Shown piece by piece: positions 51,864 through 60,434 of a stretch of 64,000 nucleotides of DNA. The notes under the pieces were generated by a model. That model was not told where the DNA came from and ran no database searches. It saw nothing but the letters and a program-made list of their open reading frames with translations. A program made the translations under genes and the position numbers. The DNA is taken from the NCBI RefSeq assembly GCF_049615385.1, contig NZ_JBMZFL010000002.1. One strand, 5' to 3'. The first letter of the stretch is position 1. Every line of letters begins with the position of its first letter. Source of the stretch: Aequoribacter sp049615385 (GTDB taxonomy: Bacteria; Pseudomonadota; Gammaproteobacteria; Pseudomonadales; Halieaceae).

Positions 51864-53546
51864 TTACCAATAATAAACCAGCACGTAAGCGCTTAGCAGC
51901 GTTGATATCCATAGCGCCGTGGTGCCAATGGACCAAGCGGGGACCGAGTCTTTACTTGGGTCGCTCGAGGGTAGTATGGGTTTGAGTGCAGCGCTAATTC
52001 CCGCACCGACAGAGTGCGAAGCTTTGCTGTAGCCTCTTGATATCACGTCAGTGGTTCGTTCCGAGATCTTCGCGCCCAGTTTGCGCCAGAACCAATCGGT
52101 GTCGAGCGTTAAAGTATTGGTGCGCTTCATGAGGGGTAGCAGTAAAAAGAACGCGAGCCCCGAGAACAACAATAACTGCAGGTAGAATATGACTTTTCCG
52201 GGTTTGTAAGCCGAAAACTCCGTTGGATAGGGCAGAAGTTGATAGAAAGGTTCTGGGTAGATACCGATACCAAAACATAAGCCTACAAAGATCAGCATGG
52301 CGGCGGCCATATTCCAGGGCGCATCTTTGGGTCTAAGGCCCGAATCTTTCTGAAAGAAAACATACCAAGGGAACTTGATGCCCGCATGCAAAAATACGCC
52401 TGCTGAGGCGGCAGCAAGAACGTACCATACCCAGACTAAGTCTTGCATCGCGGCTGCTTCCGAGATCATCGTCTTAGTGGTGAAGCCCGAGGTCAGCGGA
52501 AAGCTTGAAATCGCTAGTGCGCCCACGATGCCACAAAAAGCGGTCAGCGGCATGGTTCTGTACAAGCCACCCAGTTCGTTGCACTTCTCTTTGCCGGTGT
52601 GATAAATCACCACGCCAGCGCTCATGAACAGCAGTGCCTTATAGATGATGTGGGCGAAGGCATGGGCGGTTGCGCCATTCAAGGCCATTGGCGTACCGAT
52701 GCCCACGGCGACCACCATAAAACCCACTTGGTTCACGATCGAGAATGCCAAGATGCGGCGCACATTGTTTTCGAGCAAGGCCCAAATAATGCCGTACATA
52801 ATCATGAAGACGCCGAGATAAATGAGGAGTGGCGTTCCCGGAAAGAGTAGTATCAGCGCCAGTACAGCGGTTTTTGTAGTGAAAGCCGATAGAAACAGTG
52901 ATCCGCTGGGGCTAGCTTCTGGGTAGGCGTCAGATAACCAGGCTGAAACTGGCGGCGCCGCCGCATTGATGAGTATCCCCAAGAGCATCATGTAAGTATC
53001 GAAATTGTTGGCCTGAAGCGCCTGAATGTCGATTGAGCCCGTGTGTACCACAACCCCTTCGATACCAACTTTTAATATAACGCCACCCAACAAGTGCACA
53101 ATCGCGTAGCGGATGCCGGCCGCTCGCGCGCCTGCCGTTCCGCCAAACCACACCACTAAGGTTGAGAACAGCGCCATGAGCTCCCAAAACAAGAACAGCG
53201 TGATTAGATCACCTGCAAAGCTCACACCAATTGCCCCTGAGGCGTAGGCGAAACCACAGGCAAGCTCCAGTCGTCGCGCGTGTTTAAAAGCGTATAAAGC
53301 GCCCACGCCCGCCATAGTCGCGAAGATGGTAGCGAACAGGCGCCGCTCTGGGCTGGCCTCGATGAGTTGGAGTTCGTAGTCTAAAAACGGCGCGGTAAGA
53401 GACACACCGTCCGGTACAGACCAAATCGCTATTAAGGTCAGCACCGGGCCCACAAACAAGCCCAGACGGTGCCAATGGTTGGGTACGACAGCAACCCACA
53501 GCGCTGCGCACAGCAGAATCAATCCGGGTGGGATAAACTCAATCAT
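51864..53546 (-). CDS. Mrp-type antiporter, third D-like (proton-channel) subunit
   Basis: 560 aa, about 14 membrane helices plus a C-terminal extension with a soluble stretch (TDWFWRKLGAKISERTTDVI) and a final helix. The Proton_antipo_M core shows LFWELMALFSTLVVWFGG with the conserved Glu, and AFAHIIYKALLFMSAG with the conserved Lys of the H+ path. It is the last gene of the Mrp operon and its start overlaps the small upstream gene by 8 bp. It differs from MrpD by length and C-terminal tail and resembles the extra D-type subunits found in some bacterial Mrp/Mbh-like operons. Confidence 0.88.
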   Translation of the reverse strand: MIEFIPPGLILLCAALWVAVVPNHWHRLGLFVGPVLTLIAIWSVPDGVSLTAPFLDYELQLIEASPERRLFATIFATMAGVGALYAFKHARRLELACGFAYASGAIGVSFAGDLITLFLFWELMALFSTLVVWFGGTAGARAAGIRYAIVHLLGGVILKVGIEGVVVHTGSIDIQALQANNFDTYMMLLGILINAAAPPVSAWLSDAYPEASPSGSLFLSAFTTKTAVLALILLFPGTPLLIYLGVFMIMYGIIWALLENNVRRILAFSIVNQVGFMVVAVGIGTPMALNGATAHAFAHIIYKALLFMSAGVVIYHTGKEKCNELGGLYRTMPLTAFCGIVGALAISSFPLTSGFTTKTMISEAAAMQDLVWVWYVLAAASAGVFLHAGIKFPWYVFFQKDSGLRPKDAPWNMAAAMLIFVGLCFGIGIYPEPFYQLLPYPTEFSAYKPGKVIFYLQLLLFSGLAFFLLLPLMKRTNTLTLDTDWFWRKLGAKISERTTDVISRGYSKASHSVGAGISAALKPILPSSDPSKDSVPAWSIGTTALWISTLLSAYVLVYYW

Positions 53547-53778
53547 TGCTGTCCTCGTAATACGATTCCGGGCGTTTTAGGAGGTAGCCCAGCAGCTTCG
53601 CGACGACGACCATCGCGGCGCAGGCAAAAAAACCAAAGACTGCGCCAAAACCCCACCACTGCGACGATTCAAAGGGTGTTTTCGCTTTTATGGCGAATTC
53701 GACCAGTAGAGTCAGTGCGAGTAGCACAGAAAAAATGATCCATGCTTTGCGCACATTGATCTCGTTATCTTGCGTCAC
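53539..53778 (-). CDS. Small two-helix membrane protein in the Mrp operon
   Basis: 79 aa. Helix 1: AWIIFSVLLALTLLVEFAI (about 12-30); helix 2: WWGFGAVFGFFACAAMVVVAKLLGYLL (about 41-67). The loop between them, KAKTPFESSQ, is short. I do not recognise a named family. Its start overlaps the preceding D-like gene by 4 bp and its end overlaps the following one by 8 bp, so it is translated as part of the operon and is probably a complex subunit. Confidence 0.75.
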   Translation of the reverse strand: MTQDNEINVRKAWIIFSVLLALTLLVEFAIKAKTPFESSQWWGFGAVFGFFACAAMVVVAKLLGYLLKRPESYYEDSND

Positions 53779-55238
53779 TGCAGACCTCCTACGAGCTGTC
53801 TTTCGATCTCAATAACTGGGCCATTGAAAAAGAAAAATCCCAGGGTCAAGAGTGCGGTAAGCGCCAAAGCAACGACCATGGGCCACGGTGCTTCTCCGTG
53901 CGGTTTTTTGGGGGCTTGGTCCTCTGGTAAGAACCAGGCCGCATAAATAATTGGCAAGAAATAGGCTGCATTCAGGGCTGTACTGGCAATAATTGTGAAA
54001 ATGGCCAGAAAGTTGTCGGCTTCAAATGCGCCACCCAATATGTACCACTTAGATACAAAGCCGCCGGTTGGTGGTACGCCGATCATGCTTAGCGCACCGA
54101 CGGTAAAGGCTGCCATGGTTACTGGCATGCGTCGGCCAATACCAGCGAGCTGAGTGATATCAATTTTTTTGCTCGCGACGTAAATTGCCCCTGCCGCGAA
54201 AAACAGCGTAATTTTTCCGAAGGCGTGCGCGACCATGTGAAGTGCCGCTCCGATTTCTGCCATGGGCTTCAGAATGGCGCTTGCCATAACGACATAAGAT
54301 AGTTGCCCAATGGTGGAGTAGGCAAGCAAGCGCTTTAAGTTAGTCTGACGCAGAGCGATCAAGCTTGCCACGATGATGGTGAACGACGTAATCCAGACAA
54401 GCCACTGGGTGGTGCTTAACGAAAATAGCCAATCGACGCCAAAAATATAGATGATAATCTTAGTGATGCTGAAAACACCGGCCTTTACCACCGCGACAGC
54501 GTGCAGCAGGGCGCTCACTGGCGTTGGTGCGACCATTGCCGCTGGGAGCCAGCGGTGAATCGGCATAACCGCCGCTTTACCGATGCCAAAAACGAACATT
54601 GCCAGTAATAACCCCGCGGTCGGCGCATCAATTTTTCCTTGGAGTGAGCCGCCCAAGGTGAAGGCTCCGCCTGTTAGGCTTGTGACCCATATAACGGCAG
54701 GTAAAAAAAGCGTGATGGAGGTACCCATCAAGATTGCCAGATACACGCGCGCCGAGCGAATGGTGGCCTCATCACCTTTGTGGGTCACGAGCGGATAGGT
54801 TGCGAGTGTCAGGATCTCGTAAAACAAAAACAAGGTGAACAGGTTGCCGGCCAGCGCAACGCCCATGGCGGCTGCGATCGAGATCGCGAAAAATACGTAA
54901 AATCGCGTTTGATGCGACTCGTTATTGCCCCTCATGTACCCGACAGAATACAAAGAGTTGATAATCCACAAGGATGCCGCCAGAGTCGCGAATAGTGCAC
55001 CTAACGGCTCGGTGTGCAGAGTGATATTTAACGAGTCGGTCAGCGTTGCGAGTGTGATGCTCGATCGCCCACCATGGGCAACATCGATTGCCATTGGCCA
55101 CACGGTGATGGCCAGTAGACCGGCCGTGACAAAAGTAAATGCTTCGCGCAGGTTCTGGTTAACGCGTCCAGCGAGTGCTATGGCGATGGCGCCGATCGTG
55201 GGAATAAGCAGTATGAGCATTAGGGAGTTACCACTCAT
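53775..55238 (-). CDS. Mrp-type antiporter, second D-like subunit
   Basis: 487 aa, about 14 membrane helices. Proton_antipo_M family: LFLFYEILTLATYPLVTH carries the conserved Glu of TM5, KAAVMPIHRWLPAAMVAPTPVSALLHAVAVVKAGVFSI (in parts) the Lys/His channel residues, and MVAHAFGKITLFFAAGAI the Lys in the second half. It is a paralogue of the neighbouring MrpD and of complex I antiporter-like subunits. It overlaps both neighbours by 4 bp. Confidence 0.9.
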   Translation of the reverse strand: MSGNSLMLILLIPTIGAIAIALAGRVNQNLREAFTFVTAGLLAITVWPMAIDVAHGGRSSITLATLTDSLNITLHTEPLGALFATLAASLWIINSLYSVGYMRGNNESHQTRFYVFFAISIAAAMGVALAGNLFTLFLFYEILTLATYPLVTHKGDEATIRSARVYLAILMGTSITLFLPAVIWVTSLTGGAFTLGGSLQGKIDAPTAGLLLAMFVFGIGKAAVMPIHRWLPAAMVAPTPVSALLHAVAVVKAGVFSITKIIIYIFGVDWLFSLSTTQWLVWITSFTIIVASLIALRQTNLKRLLAYSTIGQLSYVVMASAILKPMAEIGAALHMVAHAFGKITLFFAAGAIYVASKKIDITQLAGIGRRMPVTMAAFTVGALSMIGVPPTGGFVSKWYILGGAFEADNFLAIFTIIASTALNAAYFLPIIYAAWFLPEDQAPKKPHGEAPWPMVVALALTALLTLGFFFFNGPVIEIERQLVGGLQ

Positions 55239-56716
55239 AGTGTCTGCTCCAATAACAGTGATGCTGCGGCATTTGCAATTTCAACAGGAAGCTGTGGCGC
55301 TAGCCCAAAGGCGATATTGGCCGCACTTGCAATCACCACGATTGTCATTGGCATCAGCGGTAGTGGCTGGCGCTGTGTTTCGGCATGCTGAAAGAACAAA
55401 GACTCGGCAACTTTAGCGACGTACACCACAGCCATTAGTGAGCTCGCCAGAACGATAATAAGTAGCGGTAAGCTCCACTGAGGATGTTCGAGAATCGCCT
55501 GAATTAAAAACCATTTGCTGATAAAACCAGCTGTTCCAGGAATACCAATCAAGCTTAGCCCCGCAATAGTGAAGGCGATGCCAAGTACTGGGTGTTGTCG
55601 GCCGAGGCCCTTAAGGTGCTCGATAGAGACGCCGCCGGCACGCATTGCTAAAACAATAATCGCAAGGAAAATCGCGCCTTTAGCAAGTGCATGATTAAAC
55701 ATGTGTAACAAGGCCGCAGACAGGCCCGTGTGAGATAAAAGAGACGCTCCCAGCGCTATATAGCCAACTTGCGCTACTGAAGACCACGCAAATAGGCGTT
55801 TTACAAGAGGCTCTCTGATCGCGATCGCTGAGCCCAATAAGATGCCAGCGACGGCCATTGGCATTAGGTATCCTGCAAACTGTGCTCCGTGTCCGCTGAG
55901 TGCGCCTTGAAATACGAAAAAGTCAACGCGCAAGAAAACGTAAAGCGCCACTTTCGTTGAACACGCGGCTAAGAATGCGGTTACTGCGTGCGGCGCAAAG
56001 CTGTAGGTGTTCGGGAGCCACGCGTGCAGTGGAAAAATAGCCGCTTTCAATGCTAGACCGACTGAGATAAAGCCCGCCGCCATGAAAATGGGGGTTTGAT
56101 TCGTGACCTCGGGTATACGAGCCGTTAGGTCCGCTAAGTTTAAGGTGCCCGTCATGATATAGAGCAAGCCCACCCCAATGAGGTAAAAGGTAGCGCCAAT
56201 TGTCCCCATGACCAGGTATTTGAACACGGCAGGTAAGGCGCGACGGTCACTCGAGGCAGCGACGAGTATATAGCTTGCTAACGAGGATATTTCCATGAAC
56301 ACGAAAATGTTAAATGCGTCCCCTGCCACGACAATACCGCACAAGCCAGCAAGCGCGAGCAACCATGCCGCGAAGAACAGGTTAGCTCGCTGAGCGTCGA
56401 TATCCTGTGCCAAGCTCTGATATCCCGCAAGGAGTGCGGCGCTGGAAGCTCCAGAGATCAGTAGCAGCAGTAGTGCACTCAGCGCGTCGACTCTAAGCTC
56501 TATGCCGAAGGGCGCAGGCCAACCTCCAAGCGGGTAGGCGCCGACGTCGCCTGCCAGAACCAGTTGCGTAATCGCGATGGCGATGGCAAAAGCGCACAGG
56601 CTTGTTGCGGTGGCAATTAGCCATGCCAACAGTCGAGATGGCATCAGCATAGTCAAGGGCGCCAGCAGCATTGGGATGACAACCTGCAGAACGGGGTAGT
56701 GCGTAGCTAAATTCAT
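55235..56716 (-). CDS. mrpD: Mrp antiporter subunit D
   Basis: 493 aa. This D subunit directly follows mrpC, the canonical position. NIFVFMEISSLASYILVA has the conserved Glu, AAIFPLHAWLPNTYSFAPHAVTAFLAA has the Lys-His region, and HMFNHALAKGAIFLAI the later Lys; NuoN/NuoL-type fold with about 14 helices. Together with the other subunits it couples Na+ (or K+) export to proton entry across the inner membrane. Stop-start overlaps of 4 bp on both sides. Confidence 0.92.
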   Translation of the reverse strand: MNLATHYPVLQVVIPMLLAPLTMLMPSRLLAWLIATATSLCAFAIAIAITQLVLAGDVGAYPLGGWPAPFGIELRVDALSALLLLLISGASSAALLAGYQSLAQDIDAQRANLFFAAWLLALAGLCGIVVAGDAFNIFVFMEISSLASYILVAASSDRRALPAVFKYLVMGTIGATFYLIGVGLLYIMTGTLNLADLTARIPEVTNQTPIFMAAGFISVGLALKAAIFPLHAWLPNTYSFAPHAVTAFLAACSTKVALYVFLRVDFFVFQGALSGHGAQFAGYLMPMAVAGILLGSAIAIREPLVKRLFAWSSVAQVGYIALGASLLSHTGLSAALLHMFNHALAKGAIFLAIIVLAMRAGGVSIEHLKGLGRQHPVLGIAFTIAGLSLIGIPGTAGFISKWFLIQAILEHPQWSLPLLIIVLASSLMAVVYVAKVAESLFFQHAETQRQPLPLMPMTIVVIASAANIAFGLAPQLPVEIANAAASLLLEQTL

Positions 56717-57072
56717 GCGCTGCTATCCTCATCCTGGATATCATCTTCCTCGATGCTGCCGTAGGCTTCCTTTATGCGAATGACGATCGCTAATCCCAAG
56801 GCGCTGGTCGAGATGCCCACGACAATCGCGGTAAGAATTAAAACTTGGGGCAAGGGGTTTGAAAATACATCGGCACCAATACTGGTGTTCAAAATAGGTG
56901 TTGTGCCACCTTCTACCTTACCAATACCAATGAAGAGTAAGAACACTGCCGATTGAAACAGCGATAAGCCCAGTAATTTTTTGATGTAGTTATGCTTCGC
57001 GATGACGGTATAAAACCCCATCAGCATGAGCACACTGAACACCCAGTAATGGAAGAGCTCTAAGACGATCAT
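56713..57072 (-). CDS. mrpC: Mrp antiporter subunit C
   Basis: 119 aa, NuoK-like with three membrane helices: HYWVFSVLMLMGFYTVIA, KLLGLSLFQSAVFLLFIGIG (the segment that in NuoK carries acidic residues; here a Gln-Ser), and LPQVLILTAIVVGISTSALGLAIVIRI. The C-terminal tail is acidic (SIEEDDIQDEDSS). It lies between the fused B subunit and D, each with a 4-bp overlap. Confidence 0.93.
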   Translation of the reverse strand: MIVLELFHYWVFSVLMLMGFYTVIAKHNYIKKLLGLSLFQSAVFLLFIGIGKVEGGTTPILNTSIGADVFSNPLPQVLILTAIVVGISTSALGLAIVIRIKEAYGSIEEDDIQDEDSSA

Positions 57073-58049
57073 GCTTGTTTACCCCGCGCGGCGAAGGCGT
57101 GGAAAATACTCAACAAGACGCCGGTCACGGTCATGCCAACACCGAGCTCGATAGTGATAATGCCTATTTGCTGGGCCGTGACGGGGTTTTCTGCCAGAAC
57201 CGAGTAGTCTAAAAAATACCCGCCTTTGAGCAGACCGACGACGCCAACACCCGCGTACAGTAATGCACCGCTGGCCATCAAAACACGAAGAAACTTAGGC
57301 GTAAGAACCGCTAAAGCGCGATCTTGCCCTTCTAACAAGGTGTAGAGGATCATGCCAGCGGCGATTAGAGCGCCCGCTTGGAATCCGCCGCCTGGGCCGT
57401 ACTCGCCGTGAAACTGAACATACAATCCAAACAGAATGATAAAGGGTATGAGTAAGCGCCCGACCATTCTCGGTATCAGGTAGTGCTTTAAGCTTTCTGA
57501 GCTTGCTCGAGCACTGTTTGGCTGCGCGCCCGATTGGTTGCCCAACAAAAACAACACGCCAATGCCCGCGACTAGTACGACGAAGACTTCGCCCAGCGTA
57601 TCGTAGCCCCGAAAACTTCCAAGAATTGCGGTAATGACGTTAGGTATATCGACCTGCTCGGCCGTCGTTTGCATAAACCAGGGCGTTAGATGTTGGTGCG
57701 CAGGTGCTGAAGGATCACCGAATGAGGGTTCGTACAGCGTGGCATAGCCCATGGCAAGGCCGGCAATTAAAATGGACACCAGTGCCGTCTTGCGACCACT
57801 AAAGCGAGGCTTTTCAGCGCCATCGAGTACACTAAGTGCCCCAAGGAACAGCACCGTGGAAATTCCGGCCCCGACGGCGGCTTCGGTTAGCGCCACATCC
57901 GCCGCATCGAGTAAGAAGAAATTAACCGCGATTAACAGGCTGAATATACCCATTAACATCACGGCCACAAACAAGTTAGAGGCGCGAATGACGGCGCCGG
58001 CGGTTATGACTAAAAGTGACAGCAGAAAGATGCTAAAAACGGCAATCAT
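57069..58049 (-). CDS. Fused MbhD/MbhE-MrpB antiporter subunit
   Basis: 326 aa. The first about 75 residues (DVALTEAAVGAGISTVLFLGAL) are the DUF4040/MbhD-type domain that in ordinary Mrp systems is part of the MrpA C terminus. The middle (DIPNVITAILGSFRGYDTLGEVFVVLVAGIGVLFLLG in parts) matches the MbhE-type segment. The last about 130 residues (FHGEYGPGGGFQAGALIAAGMILYTLLEG) are MrpB/MbhF. So one polypeptide covers three units that are separate in archaeal Mbh operons. About nine membrane helices. Overlaps of 4 bp with mrpG and mrpC. Confidence 0.88.
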   Translation of the reverse strand: MIAVFSIFLLSLLVITAGAVIRASNLFVAVMLMGIFSLLIAVNFFLLDAADVALTEAAVGAGISTVLFLGALSVLDGAEKPRFSGRKTALVSILIAGLAMGYATLYEPSFGDPSAPAHQHLTPWFMQTTAEQVDIPNVITAILGSFRGYDTLGEVFVVLVAGIGVLFLLGNQSGAQPNSARASSESLKHYLIPRMVGRLLIPFIILFGLYVQFHGEYGPGGGFQAGALIAAGMILYTLLEGQDRALAVLTPKFLRVLMASGALLYAGVGVVGLLKGGYFLDYSVLAENPVTAQQIGIITIELGVGMTVTGVLLSIFHAFAARGKQA

Positions 58050-58369
58050 TCTTGCGTCTCCTGTGTGGGCTTTGTCTCTTCTCGACCGGATAAGAGCGCG
58101 GCACTGGCAAGTGCATTAGACGCAGCCGGCCCAGAGAGCAATAAAAACAATAAAATCGCAAATAGCTTAACCGTGTACAAGTTCAGCCCTGACTGCAGCA
58201 TTAGGCCAGAAAGAATTAGGATGGGCGCGAGACTATCGGTGACGCTTGCAGCGTGCATACGGGTGAACAAGTCGGGCATTCTAAGTGCGCCAATGCCGCC
58301 CACTACGACGAAAAAACTCCCGCCTACTATGAGAATCCAGCTTACAGTGTCTACGACTAGCTCAATCAT
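58046..58369 (-). CDS. mrpG: Mrp antiporter subunit G
   Basis: 107 aa with three membrane helices. VVGGIGALRMPDLFTRMHAASVTDSLAPILILSGLML is the PhaG/MnhG signature (MPD-x-F-x-R-x-H-A). The C terminus ends in a polar tail (GREETKPTQETQE). Needed for assembly or activity of the Mrp complex. Overlaps its neighbours by 4 bp. Confidence 0.93.
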   Translation of the reverse strand: MIELVVDTVSWILIVGGSFFVVVGGIGALRMPDLFTRMHAASVTDSLAPILILSGLMLQSGLNLYTVKLFAILLFLLLSGPAASNALASAALLSGREETKPTQETQE

Positions 58370-58629
58370 GACTTAGATCCGAGCGTTCTCGCTTTGAAGA
58401 ACTTCAACACGGCCAATACGCCAATAAAATTGATTAAAGCGTAGGTCAGAGCCAAGTCTAAAAAGTCAGGGCGACCAATCATGAAGGCGGCTACAGCGAG
58501 CAACAAGACGGTTTTGGTGCCAAACATGTTCACGGCCAGTATTCGATCGTATTCCGAGGGTCCTTTTATGGCCCTGATCAGCGCCAGCGCCATGGTGATA
58601 GCGATGGCCGCAGCACTTACTGTGAACAT
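58366..58629 (-). CDS. mrpF: Mrp antiporter subunit F
   Basis: 87 aa with three membrane helices. ALIRAIKGPSEYDRILAVNMFGTKTVLL is the MnhF/PhaF signature (GP-x-x-x-DR-x-L). Overlaps mrpE by 13 bp and mrpG by 4 bp. Confidence 0.93.
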   Translation of the reverse strand: MFTVSAAAIAITMALALIRAIKGPSEYDRILAVNMFGTKTVLLLAVAAFMIGRPDFLDLALTYALINFIGVLAVLKFFKARTLGSKS

Positions 58630-59129
58630 GCGTCAGCTCCGGTTACTGCGGTGACTTTGGCGGCCATTTCACCGGATAAAAGCGCTTTTGCACCTGCATC
58701 GGTTAAGGTGTGTACCGTCAAAACACCCTCGTAGACATCAATCGTCAATGTGCCAGGGGTAAGCGTTATGGAGTTGCCCAAAAGTACTTGTGTGAAATTA
58801 TCAGATGCATCGGTTTTCACCTCAACCGTGCGGGGACTGACAGGGCATTTGGGGTGAAGCACAATTTTTGTTACTTCGATGCTAGAGCGCCATATTTCTG
58901 TTACCAGCCAGCCCCAGTACCGGATCAGACGCCAACTTAGATGAAACGAGTAAACCTCGTCGTCAAAAAATCGCATTCTACGAACCAGTATCATGGTAAG
59001 TACGCATGATATCAGTCCTAAACTGAGCAGCAGGGGCTTGTATAGGCCTGACCACAATAGCCAAGCGACTGCCAATACAGCGCTAAAGAACAGCGTCCGA
59101 GCTATTGTCGGTGAGTCAGAATGCGTCAT
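58617..59129 (-). CDS. mrpE: Mrp antiporter subunit E
   Basis: 170 aa. Membrane helices at the N terminus (TLFFSAVLAVAWLLWSG, LLLSLGLISCVLTMILVRR) are followed by a cytoplasmic domain: RLIRYWGWLVTEIWRSSIEVTKIVLHP, VLLGNSITLTPGTLTIDVYEGVLTVHTL, the MnhE signature. It is the first gene of the operon, so the promoter lies in the 59130-59452 gap. Confidence 0.92.
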   Translation of the reverse strand: MTHSDSPTIARTLFFSAVLAVAWLLWSGLYKPLLLSLGLISCVLTMILVRRMRFFDDEVYSFHLSWRLIRYWGWLVTEIWRSSIEVTKIVLHPKCPVSPRTVEVKTDASDNFTQVLLGNSITLTPGTLTIDVYEGVLTVHTLTDAGAKALLSGEMAAKVTAVTGADACSQ

Positions 59130-59452
59130 GATGTCAGCGAGTATTGTTGTCCGAAGTCAAACAAGTCTGGCGGTTGTAATGGTTAAAACAACATATTCCG
59201 AAGCGCATTGTCATTGCCTTGGAATTTTGTCGACGCTCTTTATTCGCTTCAACCATTTACCCTGCCCTTGTCACCGCTAAGTGCTATGAGTACTTAGTGC
59301 TACCCAGTTATTGTTACCGCGATGTGAATTATGCACAAAACGAATCTCAGTATAGGCAAATTGATTCAAAGTTAAAGCCCTTTTGACAGGGATTGCAGCG
59401 AAAATTTATTGATTACCTTTATGTTATTTTCGTTTTGTTGTCGCATGAGTGA
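59130..59452. other. Intergenic region, mrp operon promoter side
   Basis: 323 bp between mrpE (transcribed leftwards) and the end of the SDR gene. No gene is recognised. A short inverted repeat, CTAAGT (59277-59282) and ACTTAG (59292-59297), lies about 150 bp before mrpE. No convincing promoter hexamers were found by eye. Confidence 0.5.
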
Positions 59453-60229
59453 TCAGATCGGGCTCTCGCTAATACCGCCATCAACGCTTACTGCTGAACC
59501 CGTCATGTACCTTCCAGCTTTGTTACTTGCGAGCATGAGCAGCGGTACGTTTAAGTCGCTGTACTCGCCCAGCTGTCGCATAGGAATGCCTTTGACGTAG
59601 CGTTCGCCCGACTCGGTGGCAAAATACTCTTGGTTAATCTCGGTGAGAAACCATCCGGGGCACAGCGAGTTCACTCGGATATTATTGCGGCACAGTTCAA
59701 TCGACATCGATTTGGTTAGCTGCATCACGCCGGCTTTAGAGACATTGTAGGCCACCTTCATGGCGCCTGTGTTATAGCCATAAATAGAGGCGATGTTGAT
59801 AATGGCACCTGCGGTTTCGGTACGCACCATCAAACGAGAGGCTTCGCGCGCAACGCGCCAGGCGCCATCTAAATTGGTCTGCATCTGCCATGCCCAATCC
59901 TCCTCGTCGGTATTCAAAAACTTTTTGGGGTCGTCGCCCACGCCGGCATTATTGACCAAAATATCCAAACGGCCCTCGGTGTGAACGATCGATTCAAACG
60001 CTTTTAAGACACTGTCGTTGTCCGTTACGTCCATGGCTATGGCTCGGGCGGACCCCCCCTCAGATTTAATGCGCTCCAATTGCTCAGCGAGTCGATCCGT
60101 CCGGCGTGCCGCGATAATGACGTGCACACCCTCGCTTGCCAGTAGGCCCGCAAAATGGGCGCCCAATCCGCTTGAAGCGCCGGTAATGAGTGCCGTTTTA
60201 CCCTTCAGTTCAAAATAATCTTGAGACAT
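59453..60229 (-). CDS. Short-chain dehydrogenase/reductase
   Basis: 258 aa from ATG 60229; a GTG seven codons earlier is possible. Cofactor loop TGASSGLGAHF (16-26) with IIAARRTDRL after the second strand, suggesting NADP(H) through the double Arg; NNAGVG; catalytic Ser in INIASIYGYN and Tyr-Lys in AYNVSKAGVM; PGWFLTEIN and the C-terminal YMTGSAVSVDGGISESPI. It oxidises or reduces a hydroxyl/keto group; substrate unknown. Divergent from a TonB receptor gene about 205 bp away. Confidence 0.93.
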   Translation of the reverse strand: MSQDYFELKGKTALITGASSGLGAHFAGLLASEGVHVIIAARRTDRLAEQLERIKSEGGSARAIAMDVTDNDSVLKAFESIVHTEGRLDILVNNAGVGDDPKKFLNTDEEDWAWQMQTNLDGAWRVAREASRLMVRTETAGAIINIASIYGYNTGAMKVAYNVSKAGVMQLTKSMSIELCRNNIRVNSLCPGWFLTEINQEYFATESGERYVKGIPMRQLGEYSDLNVPLLMLASNKAGRYMTGSAVSVDGGISESPI

Positions 60230-60434
60230 AGCGTTCTTCTTTATGTTCACTTAACAGCAGACTATTCACCGCCTTCACGGTGGTCAAGTCGCATTGGTGG
60301 GATTCTCAATTGATCTCATATTTCGTGCGATGGGCGGCACGCCTAGTTGTTAACCAGTTTTTGCATTAGACATTAACAATGCGTGAGTGTAGACTCCGCA
60401 ACCTCGCTTGAATCGCAATATATACGGAGTTTTT

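Noticed and set aside
59277..59297. CTAAGT/ACTTAG inverted repeat as an mrp operator
   Set aside because: Six-base arms occur often by chance; no second copy was seen.
59318..59337. TGTGAATTATGCACA as a CRP site
   Set aside because: The half-site spacing is one base short of the CRP arrangement.
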